Assembly: GCA_039105265.1 (NCBI GenBank)
Contig: JAPFFF010000005.1
Location: 3,457,501-3,521,500, forward strand
Length of the DNA stretch: 64,000 nt
From: Tritrichomonas musculus
Lineage: Eukaryota > Parabasalia > Tritrichomonadida > Tritrichomonadidae
Direction of reading: 5' to 3'
Numbering within the stretch: the stretch's first letter is position 1; each line of letters begins with the position of its first letter. A model generated the notes under the pieces. That model ran no database searches. It saw nothing but the letters and a program-made list of their open reading frames with translations, and was not told the origin of the DNA. This document shows positions 1 through 9,506 of the stretch, one piece after another. The translations under genes and the position numbers were made by a program.

Positions 1-2811
1 GAAGCAATGTTATGTGATTCAGAATATTTTACGATTTTTTTCAAAATTGACGAAGCAGTTGCCGATCTTTTTATTGGATTAGCTGTTGCACAACATTTTT
101 TCAACTTATTTCAAGTGAAGCCATTTTCATATCCATCATTTCCAGATTCTGTTGCCAATCATCCACTATGGTCAACTTTTGATCTACGACTTGATGCAGC
201 ACTAATGACCTTGGTTTATGGTCATTCGTTTAATAGCTATACCAGCGATTCCTCATCTAAAGCATCAACTAATTCCAGCAATATGAATGACAATTTTCTT
301 TTTGACTACAAATATCTATCTACTCTTTACAATATAGATAATATACCTTTTGCTCAACATGAGCTTCAGACCATTAAATTATTAATCGAATCACATTCAC
401 CACTTTCCACCTTTGCAGGCCACGTTGCCTTCCTCCCGAATTGTTTAATTGAGCCAGGTATGATGAATGACTCCATCAATACCTTAGCATCCTTCATTGA
501 AGAGAAAGGATTTCCAGCAATTCAGATGGCATCGAAATTTCCCATCTTTCCGTCACTTGTAAAGATTGCCAAGAGCACCATTAACGACATCAAGACCAAA
601 GAAATGGTTATTGATTCCAATATCGACACAAACAAGCTTCTTCTTTGTATGTCGAAATTGTATGTTTTTTATCCAAATAGTAAAGACTTGGTTCCCTTTT
701 TCAATAATCAATATTTGGCCTCGTTTACTGTTTATCATCTTCGTTCGGAGAATCCACTTCCAGCATTAGTACTTTTTACATTGATGCTGAAGATGAGCGA
801 TGGGAGCATGATCACTTTGTTTCTCAAATGTAACTGGATAAGTATTACTGAATGCCTCATTCAATCATCTTCAATTGACGTTCGTATTTGGGCTTTGTTG
901 CTTGTTTCGAGTTTTGCAAAATACGTTAATTTAACGGATCAAGTCCTTCAATTATTAGACGCAATATCAATCGCGGCAGACGACGCTTCGCCTTTGGTTA
1001 GAGTTGCTTTTTTAGTCGCCCTTCAATCTATTCCGTTATCTACGCAATCCTCGCAAATTGAGACCTCCGTTCTCGAGGCCTCCTTGAAATTGATTGACGA
1101 TATGAATCCAGCTGTTAGAAGAGAACTCGCTGCGCTTCTTGTTTCAATGAAAATGAGGTACTTACAAAAGGCCACTTCTTGTGATGACAAAATGACGCCT
1201 TCTCTGTCGATGTCGACTTCAGATTTCTTTTCTGAATCTGGATCTGATATGAATTTGGAAATGACGGCAAATGGGGCAACAGCGGGTAGTTATAAAACTC
1301 CATCTAATTTGAATACTATACGACCTAAAATAAACATCGGTTCTTTCTCGTTCTCAACGAAATCTGAGATAAATAAAATTATATCTAATCAGGAAGGAAA
1401 TATCGACGAAATAGACGGAAACCAACAGAATAATAAAATCATCCTATCAGCCCTTAAACTTCTTTCCACTGATCCATTCAAAGGAGTCTCGCAAACAGCT
1501 AGGGAAGTTCAAAAAAATTTCACCTTTATGATATTTTTTGACCTTTACATTTCACCTTCGAATTTCAAGACTAAAAAATTTTCCACTTCCTCTTTGAAAA
1601 GTGAAGTAAAATTGAATAATGCTGATTTAAAGAGAGTACGTTTAGAGAATATTTTCAATATGAAGCACTTTGTGCTCAATGCGAACACAAACCAGTGCAT
1701 CACTTCAAACATCGCCTTTTCTTGCCTTGACGATAACCAGCTGTTTTTTGGCACGGACGGTGGTCGCATCATCTCACAATCTTTGCAGCAGCAGCAGCTC
1801 GTTGTCTCGAGCAGCCTGAAGACTGACAAAAGTGTCATTCAAGGGTTCACTTCACAATCGCCGATAACGCATGTCCATTGTGTTGAAAATAACGGTTTTC
1901 CGTTACTTCTCGTCTCAAATAATTCAGGCGACTTCTTCGCAGGTGATCTGTTCAATTATCAATTGAATTCAAAGTCAAACAAAATGCCAATTTTGACATC
2001 TTTCCGCGTCTTCCTAAGCTCCAATTCGTGTATTAAAAATAACGATCAAACCGCCCTGAGCAAAGGTAAAAATTTGACCTCTGATTCACTTTCATCATCC
2101 TCAAGTTTCTGCCTGAATTGCGACTTCAAGGAGCCCGCGAAGAGAGGCTATGAATTTGAGTACGTCTCGCGCGATTCGCGTCTCTACTTCTATGCTCCGA
2201 AGACTGGTTGTAATGTCAATTTGTACGACCTTTTAAGCGAACAAAAAGTTGGTGAAATTCGAAGCCTCAAGGACAATATAACCGCCATACATTCACCTTC
2301 ATATTTGTCAGATTGTCTCTTCGTCTGCGACGAGGACTTCCTCCTCTACGACTGCCGCGCGTCCCTCGATGAGCCGGTCCTAACTTATGTGCCAAGTGCC
2401 CCGCAATCTTCTGACACCCAATTCAATAAAGTTTACAGTTGTAAATCATTCAATAAAGAGCCGTTCTTGCTGCCAATCTGCACTTACGGCGGGTCCGTCC
2501 TCTATAACGATTTGAGAGCCCTGAATTTAACCGTTGGCGGTTTGGGCGGTTTAAAGAAGCAGTGCATCTTCGACTGCTCGTTCAGCGACGCGCAGACGCT
2601 CTGCTTCGACGTCAACCAGGATACCCTGACTGCTGCAGTCGGGACAACAAAGGGAGCGTCTGTCTTCTTTTACCCGGGCGACAAGAAGATCGTCTTCCCG
2701 AGCAAGCAGAAGCTGGCGCAGCCGGTCTTCAGGCTGGAGTGGATGCAGGGAAGGTTCGGAATGGTGATAATGCAGAACTACACTGATATACAGTCCTGCA
2801 CTTTTTACTGA
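1..2811 (+). CDS. RPTOR: Raptor-like TORC1 subunit, C-terminal part (5' end outside window)
   Basis: Homologue of Raptor (Kog1 in yeast), the scaffold that presents substrates to the TOR kinase in TORC1. The frame is open at the left edge (codons GAA GCA precede the first ATG at 7), so the N-terminal caspase-like RNC domain lies outside the window. The first ~330 residues form the HEAT/ARM solenoid, with Raptor-like stretches such as HPLWSTFDLRLD, FPIFPSLVKI and a DDASPLVRVAFLVAL repeat. A linker rich in S, T and N covers roughly 330-540. The last ~380 residues look like a degenerate WD40 propeller (SCLDDNQLFFGTDGG, FVCDEDFLLYDCRASLDEPV). It ends with TGA. Odd: the last 300 bases are clearly richer in G+C, with C/G-ending codons, than the rest of the gene. 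The family call is from sequence; TORC1 membership is inferred from the family. Confidence 0.8.
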   Translation, partial: EAMLCDSEYFTIFFKIDEAVADLFIGLAVAQHFFNLFQVKPFSYPSFPDSVANHPLWSTFDLRLDAALMTLVYGHSFNSYTSDSSSKASTNSSNMNDNFLFDYKYLSTLYNIDNIPFAQHELQTIKLLIESHSPLSTFAGHVAFLPNCLIEPGMMNDSINTLASFIEEKGFPAIQMASKFPIFPSLVKIAKSTINDIKTKEMVIDSNIDTNKLLLCMSKLYVFYPNSKDLVPFFNNQYLASFTVYHLRSENPLPALVLFTLMLKMSDGSMITLFLKCNWISITECLIQSSSIDVRIWALLLVSSFAKYVNLTDQVLQLLDAISIAADDASPLVRVAFLVALQSIPLSTQSSQIETSVLEASLKLIDDMNPAVRRELAALLVSMKMRYLQKATSCDDKMTPSLSMSTSDFFSESGSDMNLEMTANGATAGSYKTPSNLNTIRPKINIGSFSFSTKSEINKIISNQEGNIDEIDGNQQNNKIILSALKLLSTDPFKGVSQTAREVQKNFTFMIFFDLYISPSNFKTKKFSTSSLKSEVKLNNADLKRVRLENIFNMKHFVLNANTNQCITSNIAFSCLDDNQLFFGTDGGRIISQSLQQQQLVVSSSLKTDKSVIQGFTSQSPITHVHCVENNGFPLLLVSNNSGDFFAGDLFNYQLNSKSNKMPILTSFRVFLSSNSCIKNNDQTALSKGKNLTSDSLSSSSSFCLNCDFKEPAKRGYEFEYVSRDSRLYFYAPKTGCNVNLYDLLSEQKVGEIRSLKDNITAIHSPSYLSDCLFVCDEDFLLYDCRASLDEPVLTYVPSAPQSSDTQFNKVYSCKSFNKEPFLLPICTYGGSVLYNDLRALNLTVGGLGGLKKQCIFDCSFSDAQTLCFDVNQDTLTAAVGTTKGASVFFYPGDKKIVFPSKQKLAQPVFRLEWMQGRFGMVIMQNYTDIQSCTFY

Positions 2812-3679
2812 TTGTTTTTTTTTTATTGTTTTTTTTTGTTTTATAAAAATTGTTTTTATTTTTGATATATTTTATCTTGTGTTGCTTTGTAAATATTAAA
2901 AAAAAAAAAAAATGAGTAATTTTGTTGTCTTATCTTTTTGATAATTATAATATCCAAATGATATTTTACTTTTGGTGGTATAATAAAAATTTATTGAAAT
3001 ATTTTTACACTAAACTATGATAAAATATATTTAAAAGATTTTTGATGTTGGTTTATCAATCGATTACTGAAATTATTATTTTATAATAATATCGCCTAAA
3101 AGAATATAATTAGAAAGAGACTACATTTTCTTTAAAAATTAATATAATAAGCATTTTTATGAATTTTAAAGAATAAATTCAGTAAAATTAAAAGATCATG
3201 ATTATCAATTTATAAAACTGATTTTTATTTTAAAAAATGCAATTATTTTGAAATTTGCATCATATGTTTTATTTCTCAATATAGATTTTCGATTTAACAG
3301 TAGTTTTGAGAATTCGATATCATTATTTATTAAAATTTTAGCAAAATAGGAAACTCTCAATTCATAGTCATAATTTTTTCTTTTTATATGTAATGATTGA
3401 CAATAGAACTTTACTTGATTTCTTGTTTGTGTCATTTTCATGAAATTTCATTTGATGATATTTATATCATAGAAAAAGTTAAAAAAATTCAATATTTATT
3501 ATAAAATAAAATTTTCATAAACTATTTAATTTGTTTATATATTATATCTTCATTTTTTATTTATTAGTTATTATTTAAAATTTTAAAATTATATACATTT
3601 TTATATATAAATATTAAAAAATAAATAAAATAAAAGTAATAATAAAAAAATTCAACAAAATTCAAGATTTAAAAAAAAG
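2812..3679. other. Intergenic AT-rich DNA
   Basis: Very AT-rich sequence with homopolymer runs (8-14 A or T) just after the Raptor stop. A 78-codon minus-strand frame lies at 3205-3441 but has the biased F/I/K/N composition of random AT-rich DNA, and I do not believe it. No RNA gene or clear inverted repeat was seen. Confidence 0.5.
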
Positions 3680-3738
3680 AATAACCGCACCGCTAGATAA
3701 AATATAATTATTCAATTTTCATTTTTATAAAATTATAG
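3680..3738 (+). promoter_or_regulatory. Putative promoter of the DUF3447 gene, with Inr-like TCA
   Basis: The sequence TTTTCATTTTTATA places TCA(+1)TTT with the A at 3721, 18 nt before the ATG. This fits the trichomonad initiator TCA+1Y(T/A) and the very short leaders known in this group. About 35 nt upstream is AATAACCGCACCGC, a GC-rich island in an A/T desert; an AACCGC core also lies upstream of eL43 in the opposite orientation. The Inr match is from known trichomonad promoters; a role for the AACCGC box is my inference. Confidence 0.4.
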
Positions 3739-4920
3739 ATGGAAATCGATACATACATTGAAAAGAAGAAGAATATTGAAAACATTCTCCTTGAATACTT
3801 GGATTGTGAAGAGGAGAATCGAATTGACTATTATGAGAATTTCATATTTATAATTGAAAATGATGGCGCACTAGACGATCGATGTGAATTAACAGCATTA
3901 TTACATTTAATATTAGAAGTATCGAACAATTATAAACGATCTCCTCATTTTTTCGACAGAATTGAAGAAATACTAAATTATTTATCAGAAATAATCGAGC
4001 AAACCTATTCAAATAATGAAATCTTCAATATTTTTAAGAGTAACAAACGAATTCTTCTTTTTCTTTTCGAAAGTGGAATTGTAAAAATAAATCAAACGAT
4101 TGCAAATAAAATGATAAACAAACGAAACAAAAACGCGAACTATCTTACCTATTTTTATCCCGAAATTAAAGATTATCTCGACGATAACACAAGGTCCATA
4201 GTTGAATCTGAAATTCATGATTTTATTCAAAACGAGCAAGAATTTGAAATGTTCAGAAAAAGTGGAGAAAATCATGAAAAAATTTGTGAATTAATACGAG
4301 ACGATAAAGTTGACGAGTTTGTTCAATATGTCAATGTATACAACATTTCTCTTTCCAAGACGATAGAGTATTCAATTTTTGAGACCAATTCAATTTTGTA
4401 TAAACGATTTTTTAGCTTTTTGAATGAAAAACCGACATTAATTGAATACGCAGCATTTTTCGGTTCCATTCAAATTTTCAAATATTTGTATTTCAATGAA
4501 GCCTCCATAAACAATCTTATTTGGAAGTACGTTATTCATGGGAAGAACTCAGATTTAGTTCATTTTATTGAAGAAAAGAAAATTGAGCCCTTTGATAAAA
4601 ACTACTTGATTTGTTTGCTTGATTCCGTCAAATGTCATCACAACGATATGGCAAACTACTTTTTGAATAACTATTTTGAAAGCCAAACTGAAAAATTGAA
4701 TGATGTGTTCATTAAGGCAATGAAATATTATAATTATTCTTTCTTCTTGTCAAAGTTTGATGATAAAGTAACGTTTTATTTCCTCTGTCAATATGATTAC
4801 GCTACAATTGTAAAAATTCTGATGAAAACGATCAAATTCAATATAAATGAAAAAACAATTTTAAAATTTATTTTTGAATTTAATTCCAAATTTAAGTATT
4901 TTTTAATTGTGAAAGTATAA
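3739..4920 (+). CDS. DUF3447-type ankyrin protein, N-terminal part
   Basis: 393 codons from ATG. The first ~230 residues are the helical N-terminal region typical of the large trichomonad DUF3447 ankyrin family, followed by the family hallmark EKPTLIEYAAFFGSIQIFKY at about 234-253 and divergent ankyrin helices (QYDYATIVKILMKTIKFNIN near the end). Function unknown; the family is expected to make protein-protein contacts. The final ~20 codons (from about 4858) leave ankyrin sequence and run into the AT-rich spacer, so the stop at 4918-4920 is probably not the ancestral C-terminus. Matching ankyrin modules resume at 5068, 5598 and 5882. Either the gene is broken, or the spacers are removed from the transcript by a non-canonical process. 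Confidence 0.65.
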   Translation: MEIDTYIEKKKNIENILLEYLDCEEENRIDYYENFIFIIENDGALDDRCELTALLHLILEVSNNYKRSPHFFDRIEEILNYLSEIIEQTYSNNEIFNIFKSNKRILLFLFESGIVKINQTIANKMINKRNKNANYLTYFYPEIKDYLDDNTRSIVESEIHDFIQNEQEFEMFRKSGENHEKICELIRDDKVDEFVQYVNVYNISLSKTIEYSIFETNSILYKRFFSFLNEKPTLIEYAAFFGSIQIFKYLYFNEASINNLIWKYVIHGKNSDLVHFIEEKKIEPFDKNYLICLLDSVKCHHNDMANYFLNNYFESQTEKLNDVFIKAMKYYNYSFFLSKFDDKVTFYFLCQYDYATIVKILMKTIKFNINEKTILKFIFEFNSKFKYFLIVKV

Positions 4921-5067
4921 AGGATGATCGACTCATTACAAATCATTCTTTTGTTTTAATCTAGTTTTTAATCAAATGATTTTTTAATAGAATTTCAAAT
5001 TAATGATTTTTTGAATGAAATTTTTTTTTAATTGATTTTGAATGATGTTTTTTTTTATACAATTTCT

Positions 5068-5163
5068 AATAAAGCCCCATTGCATATTGCAATAGAAAAA
5101 GGAAATTTAGATGTAGTTCAAACTTTATTATCTAATCCAAATATTGATGTTAATTGTGAATCT
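5068..5163 (+). pseudogene. Isolated single ankyrin module (32 codons)
   Basis: Exactly 96 nt translate to one clean ankyrin repeat, beginning NKAPLHIAIEKGNLDVV and ending NPNIDVNCES. The TPLH-type turn (APLH), the VVQTLL helix and the DVN loop are all present. It lies in the same frame as the gene starting at 3739 but is separated from it by stops in the spacer. The reading frame degenerates at once on both sides. It is a remnant or a module of the same ancestral gene. Confidence 0.6.
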
Positions 5164-5597
5164 GTTTTTATAATTCTTTTGTTTTAAATAAAATTTCAAA
5201 ATTTTTTTTTCTTTCAAATAAAATTCAAACTTTTTGTTGTTTTCTAATAGAATTCTTAATTTAGAATGTTTGAATTATGTTTTAAATGAAAATATATTTT
5301 AATATAATTCCAATTTTATTATTGTAATAAAATTCTAATTTATAAATTCTCATAAAATTTGAAATCAAAATATTTTCTCATGAAATTCAAAAATCAATGA
5401 TTTTTTAATCAAATTTAAATCAACTATCTTATTAATTTCATTTCAAATTAATTAGTTAAATATCATTTCAATACAATTATTTAAATGAAATTACAAATAA
5501 ATATATTTATTAATGAAATTTCAAAAATTTTTTTCATTAATGAAATTCAAAAAAAAAAAAATGTTTTTTTTATATAATTTCAAAATTCAATTATTTT

Positions 5598-5693
5598 CAT
5601 GAAACACCATTGAATATAGCTGTTGGAAAAGAATATTTAGAAATTGTTAAATTATTATTATCACGTGATGATATTAGTGTTAATCAGAAGTCA
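5598..5693 (+). pseudogene. Second isolated ankyrin module (32 codons)
   Basis: Again exactly 96 nt and one ankyrin repeat, beginning HETPLNIAVGKEYLEIVKLL and ending DDISVNQKS. It is in a different frame from the module at 5068, so plain read-through of stops cannot join them. The 5' and 3' limits match those of the first module: it starts with [N/H][K/E][T/A]P and ends with S followed by GTTTTTA. Confidence 0.6.
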
Positions 5694-5881
5694 GTTTTTA
5701 CAATCATTTTTTTAAATATTATTTCACTCAAATTTTTTTTTGAATGAAATTTTTCATTCAATTTTTGAATAACGTTTTTTTAATTCAAATTTTCAAATAA
5801 AATTCCAATAATTATATCATTTTAATATAATTTCAAACCAAATATTATTTTTACTTATCAAATTCCAATATAACTATTATA

Positions 5882-7666
5882 AATAAAACGGCTTTACGAA
5901 TTGCAGTTGAGAAGAAAAACGATGAAATTTTCAATCTTTTATTTGGCCAACAAAGAATTGAAATTGGAATCCGTTGTTTTTATGACTGTCTAGAATTGAC
6001 CGAAATAACAATTCCGTCGAACATCAGTGCAATCGGCGACTATGCATTCAAAGGTTGTAAATCACTCAAGCGAGTCACGATGCCGCCTTCAGTGACGTCG
6101 ATTGGCGTCTTGTCATTTGAAGGCTGCGTTTCACTTTCTGACATAGTTCTATCGTCGTCTATTCAAACCATTGGCGACAATGCATTTGCGGGATGTTCCT
6201 CTTTTATTCAAATAACGATTCCGCAATCTGTCACGTCACTTGGCAGTTATCTATTCAAAGATTGTGTGACTTTACAAAAAGTTGAAATTTTGTCAAATTT
6301 GACAAAAATTTCTGAAGGTTTTTGTAGAGGCTGCACCTCACTAAGTAGCATCACTATTCCTTCCTCAGTTGTGGCGATTGATGACAATGCCTTTAATGAA
6401 TGTGAGTCACTTTCAAACATTGAGATACCTCTATCGGTCACTTCACTAGGAAGCTATGTTTTCAGCAAATGCAAAACGTTAGAAAAATTGACACTTCCAT
6501 CGTCAATCACGAAGATTGGTGAGAGTGCATTTAAAGAATGCGCGTCGTTAACTGAGATGACAATTCCAGAGTCAGTTGAAGTTATTGAGAGGGCAGCATT
6601 CAAAGATTGTGTGGCTCTCAAAAAGTTGATTATAAATGGCTCAATCCACACAATTGAAGACGACTTTTTGAATGGTTGTAAATCGTTAACCGAAATATTT
6701 CTACCGGAAACAGTGACATCAATTGAAGAGAGAGCTTTCTTCAACTGCTCATCATTGCCGGCAATCAAGATTCCCGACACTGTCTCGTCAATTGGAAGCA
6801 ACGCATTTGAAGGCTGTTCGTCATTGATGATTATAAAGATTCCTCCTTCAGTCTCCATGATCGGCGAGAATGTCTTCTGTGGCTGCACAGCATTATCGCA
6901 AATAACCATCCCTTCATCAACCAAGTCAATTGGCGGGAATGCATTGAAGCGCTGCTCCTCGCTTCCTCATCTTTTGATCCCTTCGTCGGTGACCGAAATC
7001 AAAGATCACGCGTTTTCGGGCTGTGAAAACTTAACTCAGATTGTCATTCCGTCCTCAGTTACAACGATCTGTGACTATGCTTTTGAAGGTTGCTCTTCGC
7101 TGATTCAAATAACAATTCCTTCATCGGTCACTTCACTTGGCTGCTTCACTTTTAAGGACTGCACTTCACTCGTTAAAATTACAATTCCAAGTTCAATAAA
7201 TACGATAGGAATGTCAGTTTTTAAAGGGTGCACTAATTTGACAGATATAACTATCCCTGAATCAGTCACATCAATAGGAAATAACGCTTTCTCTCATTGT
7301 TCATCTTTGAAGAATATTATTATTCCTGAATCAGTCATCTCAATTGGAAATAACGCATTCGAATGTTGCTCTAAAATAACAGAAATATTGATACCTTCAA
7401 AAGTGACTACTATCGGTTATGGAGCATTTAAAGGATGCACATCATTGAAACAAATATCAATACCTGCATCTGTAACTAAAATCGGTGGATCTGTATTCTT
7501 CGATTGTACATCATTGACAAAATTAAAAATACCTTCATCGGTCCAATCTATTGGTAACTTGGCATTCAAGAAATGTTCATCATTAACCCATTTAGCTATC
7601 CCATCTACAGTTTCTTCCATAAAAGATCTTGGAATTGAGCTATCGGTTGAAGTTACAAGATATTAA
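5882..7666 (+). CDS. Ankyrin module fused to a BspA-like leucine-rich repeat array
   Basis: The frame is open from 5831. It opens with a third ankyrin module (NKTALRIAVEKKNDEIFNLL) and passes without a break into about 24 tandem 23-residue LRR_5 (BspA/TpLRR) repeats. The repeat consensus is LxxIxIPxSVTxIGxxAFxGCxS. BspA-like proteins are a huge trichomonad family, many of them surface or adhesion candidates, but no signal peptide or membrane segment is seen here. No ATG precedes the ankyrin part, so the start is unresolved: this is either the 3' part of a gene beginning at 3739 or a truncated gene. The LRR part is visibly richer in G+C than the ankyrin part, as if brought in from another locus. 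The stop overlaps a TAAA, the trichomonad poly(A) signal. Confidence 0.7.
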   Translation, partial: NKTALRIAVEKKNDEIFNLLFGQQRIEIGIRCFYDCLELTEITIPSNISAIGDYAFKGCKSLKRVTMPPSVTSIGVLSFEGCVSLSDIVLSSSIQTIGDNAFAGCSSFIQITIPQSVTSLGSYLFKDCVTLQKVEILSNLTKISEGFCRGCTSLSSITIPSSVVAIDDNAFNECESLSNIEIPLSVTSLGSYVFSKCKTLEKLTLPSSITKIGESAFKECASLTEMTIPESVEVIERAAFKDCVALKKLIINGSIHTIEDDFLNGCKSLTEIFLPETVTSIEERAFFNCSSLPAIKIPDTVSSIGSNAFEGCSSLMIIKIPPSVSMIGENVFCGCTALSQITIPSSTKSIGGNALKRCSSLPHLLIPSSVTEIKDHAFSGCENLTQIVIPSSVTTICDYAFEGCSSLIQITIPSSVTSLGCFTFKDCTSLVKITIPSSINTIGMSVFKGCTNLTDITIPESVTSIGNNAFSHCSSLKNIIIPESVISIGNNAFECCSKITEILIPSKVTTIGYGAFKGCTSLKQISIPASVTKIGGSVFFDCTSLTKLKIPSSVQSIGNLAFKKCSSLTHLAIPSTVSSIKDLGIELSVEVTRY

Positions 7667-7737
7667 ATGTTCAGTAATAAAAGTTTTTTTATCTTTAAAA
7701 ATATTATTTTTTTTTTTTGGTTAATATATGTTATATT

Positions 7738-7779
7738 AAAATGTTAACTAAATAACGTGTTTTTCATATATTTATATTT
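7738..7779 (+). promoter_or_regulatory. Putative Inr promoter of the ankyrin gene at 7780
   Basis: TTTTTCATATATTT gives TCA(+1)TA with the A at about 7769, roughly a dozen bases before the ATG, matching the trichomonad initiator. TAACTAAATAACG lies about 20 nt further upstream. Confidence 0.35.
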
Positions 7780-9222
7780 ATGCTGAAATCATGCTTAATT
7801 GATAAAATCAATGAAGAATATAATGAATTAATAAATATGCAAGAAATTATTATGGATATTTCTGATAGTAAAGTAAATGAAATTCTGGATTATTTACAAA
7901 ATTCTTATTTTTTAAATGATGTTGATAAAATAGAATCGCTATTGCACACACTTTATATCTGTTGTCGAGTACGTCCAGCTAGAAGAACAGAAATTTTCTT
8001 GGTAATTAAAGAAATAAAACCTCAAATCAAAAAATTTTATACTGATTCAGAATTAACACATTTAATTCAATCTTTTTCAGTAGATGATGATTTTATTCAT
8101 TTTAAAAACTTCATGAATATGCTTTTGAAGGAAGATTATCTTGTGAAAAATTTTAATTCTCAAATTTTTAATATTATTGCTTCAGATGACATCGAACAAT
8201 TTCAAAATTATTTATCTAATAATAATATATCTGTCGATAACAAACTTTCTATTCAGCTTTTAGGACAAAATGCAACATATTTGTCAATGTCATTTTTATT
8301 TAATGCAACTAAAATTGCTGCTTTCCTTCGAATGAATAATGCAAAAATCAGATTAAGTGATAGATCTTGTGCCATTGCTGGTGGAAATTATGACTTCATT
8401 CATTACGCATATGATTCATTTCCAGATAAGCCGAATGAAATTGAATTAGATATTGCTATAAAATTTCATAGAAATAATGTTGCAACCTGGATTCATGAAA
8501 ATTATCAAATTGAATATACTGATCAATCAGTCGAAACTTCAATTAAATATTATAATTCATTCATGATAAAAGAATTAAAAGAACTGAGACTCTTCAATCC
8601 AATTCAATATTATAGTCTTGCTTCGCGTTATTATTGTTATGAAATTTTCATTTATTTTCTCACATTTTGTAAAAAGTCAAAAAATGCAGAAGAAATCCAG
8701 GAAGCTTTGAACAGATCCTTCAATGAAGCTTCTAAATCAGGTTGTTACCGAATTGTTAATTTCATTCTAGAAAATGATTTAGTTAGTCATAATATTAACT
8801 CAATTTTTCACAAATCTAATAAGAAAACGAATCCGATTATATTGGCTGCTAAACGAGGAAATTTGAAAGTTTTCGATGTTTTATTAAATTTTCGAAATAA
8901 AAATTTGGTTCGTTTAGACTTGAATTGGAAAACGAATTTGGAAATGACACCGCTTCATTATGCGGTCAAAAATCAAAGAATAGATATGGTAATGTTTTTA
9001 TCATCCTTTGAAGAGGTCAATTTGAATGATCAATGTTTGATCGGTTGGACTCCATTGCATTTTGCTGTAGATCAAGAAGATGCTGAAATTGTTCGTTTCT
9101 TTTGTAGTTTAAATGAAAGAGTTGATAAAAAAATTAAGGACAGATTTGGTGAAACACCGATTGATTTAGCAAAGAAAAATTGCCTCTATGAAATTGAGCA
9201 CATTTTAAATGTTAATAGCTAA
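7780..9222 (+). CDS. DUF3447-type ankyrin protein
   Basis: 480 codons, intact. An alpha-helical N-terminal region (about 1-170) is followed by the DUF3447-like central part and by ankyrin repeats from about 345 to 475. Good ankyrin signatures are NPIILAAKRGNLKVFDVLL, MTPLHYAVKNQRIDMVMFL, WTPLHFAVDQEDAEIVRFF and ETPIDLAKKN. No membrane segment. Start: the first ATG is used because a TCA initiator lies just upstream; an in-frame Met at residue 20 is an alternative. It lies 113 bp after the BspA array on the same strand. Cellular role unknown. Confidence 0.75.
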   Translation: MLKSCLIDKINEEYNELINMQEIIMDISDSKVNEILDYLQNSYFLNDVDKIESLLHTLYICCRVRPARRTEIFLVIKEIKPQIKKFYTDSELTHLIQSFSVDDDFIHFKNFMNMLLKEDYLVKNFNSQIFNIIASDDIEQFQNYLSNNNISVDNKLSIQLLGQNATYLSMSFLFNATKIAAFLRMNNAKIRLSDRSCAIAGGNYDFIHYAYDSFPDKPNEIELDIAIKFHRNNVATWIHENYQIEYTDQSVETSIKYYNSFMIKELKELRLFNPIQYYSLASRYYCYEIFIYFLTFCKKSKNAEEIQEALNRSFNEASKSGCYRIVNFILENDLVSHNINSIFHKSNKKTNPIILAAKRGNLKVFDVLLNFRNKNLVRLDLNWKTNLEMTPLHYAVKNQRIDMVMFLSSFEEVNLNDQCLIGWTPLHFAVDQEDAEIVRFFCSLNERVDKKIKDRFGETPIDLAKKNCLYEIEHILNVNS

Positions 9223-9506
9223 TTGTTATTTTTTGATATTGTCGCTGTATAATTTTTATTTTTGATAAGAACATATCAATTATTATTATAATCATTGTTG
9301 AAATATTTTTATACAGATTAATATCTTGTATACATATATTTAATACTATTAAAAATATATATTTAATTGTTTTCATTACGAGTCAATTAGAAAGATATTT
9401 AAATATTGAAATGAATTATATTTCAATATATCAATTAAAAACATTCGGTGGCTCAATTCAAAATTTCTATTCATTTTGATGATGATAAAATAAAAGCATT
9501 TAAAAT
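9223..9506. other. AT-rich intergenic DNA with a short hairpin
   Basis: No gene. Around 9404-9427 the sequence ATTGAAAT...ATTTCAAT forms an 8-bp stem with a 7-nt loop. Nothing else was recognised. Confidence 0.4.

Larger units (their letters stand above)
4858..5881. repeat. Degenerate ~28-nt AT-rich minisatellite spacers between ankyrin modules
   Basis: Three spacers (4858-5067, 5164-5597, 5694-5881) are built of loosely repeated units of about 25-32 nt with a core like TAATGAAATTTCAAA, which contains the palindrome TGAAATTTCA. At least a dozen variants can be read in the middle spacer (TAAATAAAATTTCAAA, CATGAAATTCAAAAATCA, TTAATGAAATTTCAAA and others). The second and third spacers both begin GTTTTTAYAAT directly after an ankyrin module, and the first begins ATTTTAAAAT at the equivalent place, so the spacers look homologous. 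No trichomonad 3' splice motif (ACTAACACACAG) is present. Confidence 0.6.

Noticed and set aside
4858-5881. Canonical trichomonad introns between the ankyrin modules
   Set aside because: The ACTAACACACAG-type 3' motif is absent and the 3' limits do not end in AG; kept only as a question under findings.
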